In this document: positions 1 through 6,700 of the stretch, piece by piece | Numbering within the stretch: the stretch's first letter is position 1 | How the letters are laid out: every line of letters begins with the position of its first letter | From: Bacteroidota bacterium | GTDB lineage: Bacteria > Bacteroidota > Bacteroidia > Bacteroidales > JAAYUG01 | Assembly: GCA_021812865.1 (NCBI GenBank) | Contig: JAKAMP010000134.1 | Coordinates: 1-7,225 of the forward strand | DNA length: 7,225 nt | Direction of reading: 5' to 3' | The notes under the pieces: model-generated | The model's database searches: none | Told to the model about the DNA's origin: nothing | What the model saw: only the letters and a program-made list of their open reading frames with translations | Position numbers and translations under genes: made by a program

Positions 1-222
1 TGTTCCCCTTGCAATGCGTGCGCACAGGAATGCCCTATCAACATCAACCACCCGAGCCTGATCGTCGATATAAGGCGCTACCTGGTGATGGAAGAAGGCT
101 CTGCCCCGGGCGAACTGAAAGCGGTCTTCAGCAATATTGAAAACAATGGTGCCCCATGGCAGTTCTCGCCTGAAGACAGGCTGCTTTGGACCAAAGACCT
201 CGAAATGAATGTAATTGCTTAA
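1..222 (+). CDS. 4Fe-4S dicluster / ferredoxin-type Fe-S protein, C-terminal fragment
   Basis: Frame 1 is open from the first base to a TAA at 220-222 and gives 73 residues; the 5' part lies outside the window. The fragment begins inside a classical [4Fe-4S] motif, CSPCNACAQECP, with cysteines at visible residues 1, 4, 7 and 11 followed by proline (CxxCxxCxxxCP). This would be the last cluster of the protein. After it comes a basic stretch with RRYLVMEEG and then NNGAPWQF, which I recall from the C-terminus of Bacteroidota Fe-S proteins encoded next to CCG-domain proteins. By family knowledge these carry electrons through two [4Fe-4S] clusters, and many have N-terminal membrane segments; that part cannot be seen here. 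The next gene starts 24 nt downstream on the same strand, so the two are probably co-transcribed and may form one complex. The Fe-S assignment is firm; the membrane location and exact partner are inference. Confidence 0.85.
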   Translation, partial: CSPCNACAQECPININHPSLIVDIRRYLVMEEGSAPGELKAVFSNIENNGAPWQFSPEDRLLWTKDLEMNVIA

Positions 223-246
223 ACGAATCCTGATCATCAACATCAT

Positions 247-1041
247 ATGGAAACCGTAAAAGTTGAAATTCCTGTAATGGCCGAGGTGTTCGCCCGTGGT
301 GAAAAACCTGAATATTTATTCTGGGTTGGTTGCGCCGGAGCTTTTGACGACAGATACAAAAAAGTGGCCCGCGCCTTCGCCAAGATTCTCACCCACCTGA
401 AAGTCAGCTACGCGGTGCTTGGGAAAGAAGAAACCTGTACCGGCGACCCGGCCAGGCGGGCCGGCAATGAGATGCTCTTCCAGATGCAGGCGCTTCAGAA
501 TATCGAAATATTCAGGAATTACGAGGTTAAAAAGATACTCACTATCTGCCCGCACTGTTTCAATACTTTCAAAAACGAATATCCCGACCTGGGAGGAAAT
601 TACGAGGTGATCCATTACGTGCAGTTCCTCGAAAAATTCATCGCCGATGGAAAATTGAACATCAGCCGGTCCCTGCTGAAAGATGTGCCGGTTACCTATC
701 ATGATCCCTGTTACCTGGGGCGTGCAAATAAAATATACGATGAGCCGCGCACCATTCTGAAGGCGGTGACATCCAACCTGGTTGAAATGGACCGGAACAA
801 AAGTTTTGCCCTTTGTTGTGGAGCCGGTGGCGCCCAGATGTTCAAGGAAGCCGAAAAGGGTAACAAGGAAATTTTCATTGAGCGTACAGAGGATGCCCTC
901 AAAACCGACGCGAAAGTTATTGCCACCGCCTGTCCCTTCTGCATGACCATGATGACCGACGGGCTGAAATACAAGAACAAGGAGGAAGAGATTAAGAATT
1001 ATGATATTGCGGAACTGGTGGTGCAGGCCCTAGGACTCTAA
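247..1041 (+). CDS. (Fe-S)-binding oxidoreductase with two CCG (cysteine-rich) domains, HdrB/HdrD/GlpC-like
   Basis: This 264-residue protein has two cysteine-rich (CCG, formerly DUF224) repeats. Repeat 1 shows C29 (VGCAG), C64 (ETCTGDPARR) and C101/C104 (CPHC). Repeat 2 shows C155 (HDPCYLGR), C190-C191 (CCGAGG) and C229/C232 (CPFC). Repeat 1 has a single Cys where the canonical motif has CC, so only repeat 2 is fully canonical. CCG domains bind Fe-S clusters in heterodisulfide reductase subunits HdrB/HdrD, GlpC and related electron-transfer proteins. No signal peptide or membrane segment is visible, so it probably sits in the cytoplasm, docked on the upstream ferredoxin-type protein. The ATG at 247 follows that gene by 24 nt and has no Shine-Dalgarno sequence, as is usual in Bacteroidota. 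With the acyl-CoA dehydrogenase downstream, I infer a role in electron transfer between ETF and menaquinone. A GlpC-like or lactate-oxidation role is the main alternative and is less favoured because no LutB/LutC or GlpA/B partner is seen. Confidence 0.88.
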   Translation: METVKVEIPVMAEVFARGEKPEYLFWVGCAGAFDDRYKKVARAFAKILTHLKVSYAVLGKEETCTGDPARRAGNEMLFQMQALQNIEIFRNYEVKKILTICPHCFNTFKNEYPDLGGNYEVIHYVQFLEKFIADGKLNISRSLLKDVPVTYHDPCYLGRANKIYDEPRTILKAVTSNLVEMDRNKSFALCCGAGGAQMFKEAEKGNKEIFIERTEDALKTDAKVIATACPFCMTMMTDGLKYKNKEEEIKNYDIAELVVQALGL

Positions 1042-1042
1042 T

Positions 1043-1067
1043 GCTACAAAGACTCAAAAGCACGAAG
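1043..1067 (+). repeat. Left inverted repeat of the GxxExxY cassette
   Basis: The left arm starts one base after the stop codon of the CCG protein. Its outer 9 nt, GCTACAAAG (1043-1051), pair perfectly with 1491-1499. Further in, CTCAAAAGCACGAAG matches the reverse complement of the right arm imperfectly. The arm reads as three loose 7-nt units (ACAAAGA, CTCAAAA, GCACGAA) and lies 11 nt before the GxxExxY start codon. Confidence 0.6.
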
Positions 1068-1078
1068 ATGTTCCAAGG

Positions 1079-1471
1079 ATGAATTCACAATTAACCATCG
1101 ATGAAGAAAAAACTGGAAAAGCTTTAGTGAATGCTGCATACCCTATTCATACTGTTTTAGGACCAGGTCTTCTGGAAAAAATATATGAAGTGTGCCTTGC
1201 CCACGAATTAAAGAAAAAAGGCTTTGAAGTCAACCGTCAGGTGGAAATACCAATCCATTACGATGGATTGATCTTTAAAGAAGGGCTTAGATTGGACCTG
1301 CTTATAAATGATTTAGTCATTGCTGAAATAAAAGCAGTGGATACAGTAAATCCTGAATGGGAAGCACAAATTATAAGTCATTTGAAACTTACCGGGAAAA
1401 GGCTGGGATACCTGATTAATTTCAATGTTCCTTTAATAAAAAACGGCATTAAGAGATTCATAAATACATAA
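1079..1471 (+). CDS. GxxExxY family protein (PD-(D/E)XK nuclease-like fold)
   Basis: This 130-residue protein matches the GxxExxY family along its whole length. The name-giving motif is G30-L-L-E33-K-I-Y36. RLDLL with D73 and EIK with E83 and K85 follow, a spacing compatible with a PD-(D/E)XK nuclease core. Q97 and the stretch HLKLTGKRLGYLINFN (101-116) correspond to the conserved C-terminal half of the family. The family is placed in the PD-(D/E)XK superfamily by fold; its substrate and cellular role are unknown to me. The start at 1079 keeps the short N-terminal helix (ALVNAAYPIHTVLGPG) that homologues have before the motif. All candidate catalytic residues are present, so the gene appears intact. 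It differs from its neighbours by its low G+C (about 35% by hand count) and by the inverted repeats that enclose it. It lies in the same direction as its neighbours, and no terminator is visible after it, so read-through into the next gene is possible. Confidence 0.9.
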   Translation: MNSQLTIDEEKTGKALVNAAYPIHTVLGPGLLEKIYEVCLAHELKKKGFEVNRQVEIPIHYDGLIFKEGLRLDLLINDLVIAEIKAVDTVNPEWEAQIISHLKLTGKRLGYLINFNVPLIKNGIKRFINT

Positions 1472-1478
1472 CTATTTA

Positions 1479-1499
1479 GCGTCTTTGTGACTTTGTAGC
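1479..1499 (-). repeat. Right inverted repeat of the GxxExxY cassette
   Basis: The right arm starts 7 nt after the GxxExxY stop codon. On the minus strand it begins GCTACAAAG and continues TCACAAAGACGC, again in 7-nt steps (ACAAAGT, CACAAAG). The outer 9 nt are identical to the left arm in inverted orientation. Beyond them, about half the positions agree, including a shared CAAA. It lies 39 nt before the acyl-CoA dehydrogenase start. Confidence 0.6.
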
Positions 1500-1538
1500 G
1501 ATACTGAAAGCAACTAACAGAAACCAAATACAGAAATC

Positions 1539-3323
1539 ATGGAAAACAGAAAAGTATTAAAAAGTGGTGAATTCCTGGTGGATGAGATCGATGCCAGGGA
1601 CATCTTCATCCCGGAAGAATTGAATGAGGAACAGCGTATGATTGCGCAGACCTGCCACGACTTCATTGAAACCGAAGTATATCCGAACATTGCAAAGATC
1701 GATGCACCCGATACAGCCCTAATGAAGAGTACACTGAAAAAAGCCGGTGAGCTGGGCCTGATGGGCATTTCCATTCCCGAAGAATACGGCGGATTCGGCC
1801 AGTCGTTCGTTACACAAATGCTGGCAAGTGAAATGATTGGTGCAGGTTACTCCTTCTCGGTTGCATTCATGGCACACACCGGTATCGGTACCTTGCCCAT
1901 CATGTATTACGGGAATGAACAGCAGAGACAGAAGTATGTCACCAAACTGGCCAGCGGCGAATTCATCGGTGCATACTGTCTTACGGAACCCGGTGCAGGC
2001 AGCGATGCCAACTCGGGGAAAACCAATGCAAAGCTTTCCGAAGACGGCAAATACTATATTCTGAACGGTCAGAAAATGTGGATCACCAATGCCGGCTTTG
2101 CCGATGTACAGACGGTTTTTGCCAAGATCGACAATGACCGCGTGCTGAGCGCATTCATCGTGGAAAGAACTTTCCCCGGCGTAAGCGTGAATCCCGATGA
2201 GCACAAAATGGGGATCAAAGGTTCCTCTACTGCTCAGATTTTTTATAACGACGTAAAAGTTCCGGTTGAGAACCTGCTCGGAAAGCGGGGCGAAGGTTTC
2301 CGTATCGCCCTCAGCATCCTGCACATGGGCCGTATCAAACTCGGTGGAAACGTGCTGGGAGCTGCCTTCAAGGCCATCAACGACTCGGTTAAATATGCCA
2401 ACGAAAGAAAACAGTTCGGCTTGCTTATTTCTACTTTTGGCGCAATCAGGCATAAACTGGCTGAACAGGTGATCCGCACCTTTGCCTGCGAATCGGCTAT
2501 CTTCCGCGTAAGCAAGGATATCGACGACCTGATTGAAAAATATAAAGCTGAGGGTTGTGACAAGGGTCGTGCTACCATCGATGGCATCAGCCACTATGCT
2601 GTTGAAGCCGCCATTCTGAAGGTTTACGGTTCTGAAATGCTCGATTACGTGATCGACGAAGCTGTGCAGATTCATGGAGGCATGGGTTATTCAGCTGAAA
2701 TGGATGTTGAAAGAGGATACCGCGACTCAAGGATCAACCGCATTTTCGAAGGCACCAATGAAATCAACCGCCTGCTGGTAAGCGATACAGCCATGAAGCG
2801 TGCCATGAAAGGCGATTTTGATCTGTTCGGTAAGGCAGAAAAGACCTTTGCTGAAATGGACAAGATTACCGATGGTAAAACTGCCAATGAATCGTACTAC
2901 CAGGAAAAGATGCGCTGCCTGAAGAACTACAAGAAAGTTATCCTCCTGGGTGTGCATGCCGCCACCAGGCATTTTGAAAAGAAACTGGTGCAGGAACAGG
3001 AAGTGATGAATAACCTGGCCGAGATGATGATCGAAACCTACATTGCCGAATCAACCGTTCTGCGTGTTCAGAAACTGGAATCCCTTAAGGGTGAGGCTGT
3101 TGCTGCTATCTATAGGGACATTATCGATGTACTGGTCTATGATGCCGCTGAAAAGGTCAGAAAAGCATCATACGACCTCGTATACTCCTTTGCTGCCCCT
3201 GAAACCGCTGCCAAAATGGTTAAAGCCACCGACGTCCTTACTACCGTTGCCGGTGTGAACGTGAAAGAAGCCCGCAGGCGTGTTGCAGCAAAATTGATTG
3301 AAGACAACGCCTATAAATTCTGA
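1539..3323 (+). CDS. Acyl-CoA dehydrogenase, long form with C-terminal extension (VLCAD/ACAD9-like)
   Basis: This FAD-dependent enzyme introduces the alpha-beta double bond into acyl-CoA thioesters and passes electrons to ETF; in anaerobes it may also run as an enoyl-CoA reductase. The 594 residues contain the N-terminal helical domain (about 30-140, with PEEYGGFG at 80-87). The middle beta domain carries YCLTEPGAGSD (146-156) and WITNAG (181-186). The C-terminal helical domain carries ERKQFG (289-294), QIHGGMGY (377-384) and RIFEGTNEI (401-409). E404 in the EGT motif aligns with the catalytic base of MCAD/VLCAD-type enzymes. An extra helical region of roughly 165 residues (430-594) follows, as in VLCAD and ACAD9, whereas short and medium-chain enzymes end near 380-400. 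The start at 1539 has an A-rich leader without Shine-Dalgarno and gives the family-like N-terminus (SGEFLVDEI). No transmembrane segment is evident. A terminator follows at 3348-3372. Chain-length specificity cannot be read from the sequence. Confidence 0.95.
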   Translation: MENRKVLKSGEFLVDEIDARDIFIPEELNEEQRMIAQTCHDFIETEVYPNIAKIDAPDTALMKSTLKKAGELGLMGISIPEEYGGFGQSFVTQMLASEMIGAGYSFSVAFMAHTGIGTLPIMYYGNEQQRQKYVTKLASGEFIGAYCLTEPGAGSDANSGKTNAKLSEDGKYYILNGQKMWITNAGFADVQTVFAKIDNDRVLSAFIVERTFPGVSVNPDEHKMGIKGSSTAQIFYNDVKVPVENLLGKRGEGFRIALSILHMGRIKLGGNVLGAAFKAINDSVKYANERKQFGLLISTFGAIRHKLAEQVIRTFACESAIFRVSKDIDDLIEKYKAEGCDKGRATIDGISHYAVEAAILKVYGSEMLDYVIDEAVQIHGGMGYSAEMDVERGYRDSRINRIFEGTNEINRLLVSDTAMKRAMKGDFDLFGKAEKTFAEMDKITDGKTANESYYQEKMRCLKNYKKVILLGVHAATRHFEKKLVQEQEVMNNLAEMMIETYIAESTVLRVQKLESLKGEAVAAIYRDIIDVLVYDAAEKVRKASYDLVYSFAAPETAAKMVKATDVLTTVAGVNVKEARRRVAAKLIEDNAYKF

Positions 3324-3347
3324 TCACAGAAAATCTGTTTCAATAGG

Positions 3348-3372
3348 AAAGCTCCCGGAAGGGAGCTTTTTT
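3348..3372 (+). terminator. Rho-independent terminator of the acyl-CoA dehydrogenase transcript
   Basis: AAAGCTCCC (3348-3356), loop GGAA, and GGGAGCTTT (3361-3369) form a 9-bp perfect stem. It ends in a run of six T (3367-3372), 25 nt after the stop codon. The A-run on the 5' side is short, so plus-strand termination is the main reading. Confidence 0.9.
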
Positions 3373-3379
3373 GCTTTGG

Positions 3380-3395
3380 AGCCCTGCGCAGGGCT
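3380..3395. repeat. Perfect 16-bp palindrome in the convergent intergenic region
   Basis: AGCCCTGCGCAGGGCT reads identically on both strands. It has no T-run on either side, so it is not a normal terminator. It lies between the two terminators of the convergent transcripts. It could form a short cruciform or hairpin, or be a dyad protein site or a fragment of a dispersed intergenic repeat; the sequence alone cannot decide. Confidence 0.6.
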
Positions 3396-3417
3396 GAATG
3401 CAATCCTTTCGGTCAAC

Positions 3418-3445
3418 AAAAAACCCTGCATTTCTGCAGGGTTTT
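3418..3445 (-). terminator. Rho-independent terminator of the rpoC-DUF3467 transcript
   Basis: An 11-bp perfect stem pairs AAAACCCTGCA (3420-3430) with TGCAGGGTTTT (3435-3445) around a 4-nt loop. Read on the minus strand, the stem is followed by six T (complement of A at 3418-3423), and it lies 21 nt after the DUF3467 stop. On the plus strand the tail has only four T, so it may also act as a weak backup terminator for the opposite transcript. Confidence 0.88.
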
Positions 3446-3466
3446 CCGGATCTTACTAATTATAAA

Positions 3467-3787
3467 TCAAGCTTCAGGTTTTGGACCACCGAAGTTCATT
3501 GGGATCATATAAGGAGGGTTTTCCTCCACCTTGATATTCCCGTGTACCGCTTCAAATTTACTGATATTGTCGCGCAGGGCAAGCATCAGCCTTTTGGCGT
3601 GCTCGGGGGTGAGAATAATCCTCGATTTTACATCAGCCTTGGGTAAGCCAGGCATGATTCTGACGAAATCAATCACAAACTCAGAAGAGGAATGCGTGAT
3701 GATGGCCAGGTTGGAATAAGTACCCTGGGCTACATCCTCCTTCAGCTCGATATTCAGCTGGTTCTGTTTTTCTTTTGAATCGTCCAT
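3467..3787 (-). CDS. DUF3467 domain-containing protein downstream of rpoC
   Basis: This 106-residue soluble protein matches the uncharacterised DUF3467 family. It has a polar, charged N-terminus (MDDSKEKQNQ), then a core with YSNLAIITHSSSEFVIDFVRI and MPGLPKADVKSRIILTPEHAKRL. A short amphipathic helix (LALRDNISKFEAVHG) and a proline-rich tail (NPPYMIPMNFGGPKPEA) follow. No signal peptide, membrane segment, cysteine or known catalytic motif is seen. The ATG at 3787 lies 10 nt after the rpoC stop and there is no promoter-like gap, so it is almost certainly translated from the rpoC transcript. The terminator at 3418-3445 ends the unit. I recall the same position after rpoC in many Bacteroidota, which suggests a role tied to transcription or simply conserved linkage; no function is known to me. 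The start choice is supported by the short spacing and the absence of an upstream in-frame alternative outside rpoC. Confidence 0.9.
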   Translation of the reverse strand: MDDSKEKQNQLNIELKEDVAQGTYSNLAIITHSSSEFVIDFVRIMPGLPKADVKSRIILTPEHAKRLMLALRDNISKFEAVHGNIKVEENPPYMIPMNFGGPKPEA

Positions 3788-3797
3788 TTCCGTTTGA

Positions 3798-6700
3798 TTA
3801 TTCTTCTACAGCCTGCGGATTTTCTCTCTTTGATGCCATCAGGGAATCGTACTCTTCCATGGAACCGACTACCATGTCGTCGTATTCGCGTCCACCTGTA
3901 CCGGCAGGTATGAGATGGCCCACGATAACGTTCTCTTTCAGACCTTCGAGGTAGTCAACCTTGCCAAAAATAGCAGCTTCGTTGAGCACCTTGGTGGTTT
4001 CCTGGAAGGATGCAGCCGATATCCAGCTTGTGGTCTGCAATGCAGCCCTGGTAATCCCCTGCAGTATCTGCGAGGAAGTGGCCGGTATGGCATCCCTGGC
4101 TTCGATCGGTTTCAGGTCTTTGCGCTTCAGCAGGGAATTTTCATCTCTCAGCTTGCGAGCCGTGATGATCTGTCCCGGACGCAGACCCTGGGCATCACCC
4201 GGCTCGATCACAATCTTCTTTCCGTAAATCCAGTCGTTTTCGTCCATGAATTCCCACTTGTCGACCACCTGTTTTTCGAGGAACTTGGTGTCGCCCGGAT
4301 CAACGATTTCCACCTTACGCATCATCTGGCGGACAATCACTTCAAAGTGCTTGTCGTTGATCTTCACACCCTGCATACGGTATACTTCCTGCACCTCGTT
4401 CACAATATACTCCTGAACCTTTGTGGGACCCTTGATGGCAAGGATATCCGAAGGAGTGGTGGCTCCGTCTGAAAGGGGTGTTCCGGCTTTCACGTAATCG
4501 TTTTCCTGAACCAGTATCTGTCGTGACAGAGGAACGAGATATTTCTTCACTTCGCCGGCCTTGGATTTGATGATGATTTCGCGGTTGCCCCTCTTCACCT
4601 TACCGAAGGAAACCTCGCCATCGATTTCCGACACAATGGCCGGGTTCGATGGGTTACGCGCTTCGAACAGCTCGGTAACGCGCGGCAGACCGCCCGTGAT
4701 GTCACCGGTTTTTCCAACAGCCCTCGGGATCTTCACCAGGATGTCACCGGCTTTCACCGACTGCCCTTCATCCACCACGATGTGTGCATTCACAGGCAGG
4801 TTGTAACTCTTGATCTCTGCTCCCTTGTTGTCGAGCACCTTGATCATCGGATTTTTGGACTTATCCCTGGTTTCAATTATCACCTTTTCACGGAAACCGG
4901 TCTGTTCATCAGATTCTTCCCTGTAAGTTATGCCTTCGATCACTGCGTCGAATTCCACCTTACCCGAAATTTCCGAGATGATCACAGCATTATAAGGATC
5001 CCATTCGCAAATGAGGGCTCCCTTCTTCACATCCGAACCGTTCTTGATATATAATTTCGAACCGTAAGGAATGTTGTGGGTGGTCAGGGCTATGCCGGTA
5101 TTCTTGTCGAGAATGCGCAATTCAGCCAGACGGCCAATCACGATATTAATCTTACTGCCATTCTCTTCCTTTTCAACCATGCGGAGTTCCTCGATCTCAG
5201 CCACACCATCATACCTGGAAACGATACTGTTATCGGACATGATGTTCGAAGCGGTACCTCCCACATGGAATGTACGCAGGGTAAGCTGTGTACCCGGTTC
5301 ACCGATACTCTGGGCGGCAATGACACCAACCGTTTCGCCTTTCTGCACCATGCGTGCGGTGGCAAGGTTACGTCCGTAGCACTTCGCGCAAACCCCTTTC
5401 TGTGATTCGCAGGTCAGTACGGAACGTATCTCCACCTGTTCGATGGGAGAATCTTCAATCACCTGGCAGATGGCTTCGGTGAGCTCATCCCCTGCGGCAA
5501 CGATGAGTTCTCCGGTATGGGGATGGTAAATATCATGAACCGTGGTACGGCCAAGGATTCTTTCGTAAAGCGATTCCACCACCTCCTCGTTGTTCTTGAT
5601 GGCGGTGGCAACCAATCCTCTGAGTGTACCGCAATCCTCTTCCGTGATGTTCACATCGTTTGCCACGTCAACCAGACGGCGGGTGAGATAACCGGCATCG
5701 GCTGTTTTCAGAGCCGTATCGGCGAGACCTTTACGAGCGCCGTGGGTAGAGATGAAGTACTCGAGAACCGACAGACCTTCCTTGAAGTTGGCAAGAATCG
5801 GGTTTTCAATAATTTCGCTGCTGGTTGAGCCTGATTTCTGAGGCTTGGCCATCAGCCCCCTCATACCCGACAACTGGCGGATCTGTTCCTTGGAACCCCT
5901 GGCGCCCGAATCAAGCATCATGTACACAGCGTTGAAGCCCTGCTTGTCTTCGCTCAGGCGTTTCATAAGGATCTGCGTGAGTTTAGCGTTAGTATGTGTC
6001 CAGATGTCGATAATCTGGTTATACCTTTCGTTGTTGGTAATGAAACCCATGTTGTAGTTCGACATCACTTCATCAACCTGGTTATCGCCTTCGCTTACCA
6101 AATCATCCTTTTCATGAGGTACAATCACGTCATCCAGGTTGAATGACAATCCACCACGGAATGCCATTTCGAAACCAAGATCCTTGATGTTATCGAGGAA
6201 TTTGGCTGTTGCGGCAGTACCGGCTTTCTTCAGTACCCTGCCGATGATATCCCTGAGCGACTTCTTGGTAAGCACTTCGTTGAGATACCCCAATTCTTTG
6301 GGAACAACCTCATTGAAGATCACTCGGCCAACGGTGGTTTCGATGATCCTGAAAACAGGTGTATCCTGCGATTCATCTTTAATTCTCACCTTGATCACCG
6401 CATGCAAATCGACTTTCTTCTCGTTGAAGGCAATGATCACTTCTTCGGAGGAATAGAAAGTTGAACCTTCGCCCTGGACTTTTATCTTGCCTGTGCTGCG
6501 TCTTTCTTTCGTGATATAATAGAGCCCGAGCACCATGTCCTGTGAAGGAACGGTGATAGGAGCTCCATTGGCAGGGTTCAGAATGTTATGGGATGCCAAC
6601 ATAAGAATCTGGGCTTCGAGGATAGCGGCATTACCCAGGGGAAGGTGAACAGCCATCTGGTCACCGTCGAAGTCGGCGTTGAAGGCCGTACAAACGAGGG

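Larger units (their letters stand above)
1043..1499 (+). mobile_element. Putative GxxExxY cassette bounded by imperfect inverted repeats
   Basis: A 457-bp segment holds one AT-rich gene (1079-1471) and begins and ends with matching inverted sequence. GCTACAAAG at 1043-1051 is the exact reverse complement of CTTTGTAGC at 1491-1499, and a weaker match continues inward. Both arms have a roughly 7-nt rhythm (ACAAAGA-type units). I recall similar 'CACAAAGACACAAAG' arrays flanking GxxExxY genes in many unrelated bacterial genomes. Hand-counted G+C of the gene is about 35%, against 42-58% in sampled rows of the neighbouring genes. Removing the segment leaves about 40 nt between two genes that fit one operon. 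No target-site duplication and no transposase are visible, so any movement would have to be in trans or by recombination. That this is a mobile unit is inference; the repeats themselves are seen directly. Confidence 0.5.

Noticed and set aside
316..702. A 128-codon minus-strand open frame opposite the CCG protein
   Set aside because: It is antisense to conserved cysteine motifs and carries no motif of its own, so it is a shadow.
1031..1042. Target-site duplication flanking the GxxExxY cassette
   Set aside because: The bases just outside the arms (CTCTAAT on the left, GATACTG on the right) do not match in direct orientation.
1043..1067. CRISPR-like or tandem repeat array suggested by the 7-nt rhythm
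   Set aside because: Only about three degenerate units occur, without spacers. The match is to the right arm in inverted orientation, which indicates element ends and not an array.
1488..1495. TGACTTTG as a possible Bacteroidota -7 element (TAnnTTTG) for the acyl-CoA dehydrogenase
   Set aside because: It has one mismatch in the key TA, no TTG box at about -33, and lies inside the inverted repeat, which explains the sequence better.
1719..2675. A 318-codon open frame on the minus strand inside the acyl-CoA dehydrogenase
   Set aside because: It lies wholly antisense to an unmistakable conserved enzyme. Its translation has no recognisable domain and looks like the codon-periodicity shadow common opposite moderately GC-rich genes.
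3326..3338. Small hairpin ACAGA-AAA-TCTGT just after the dehydrogenase stop codon
   Set aside because: A 5-bp stem with a 3-nt loop is too weak to count as a terminator, and a strong one follows at 3348-3372.
3915..4472. A 185-codon plus-strand open frame opposite rpoC
   Set aside because: The opposite strand encodes the highly conserved beta' C-terminus. The plus-strand translation shows no family resemblance.
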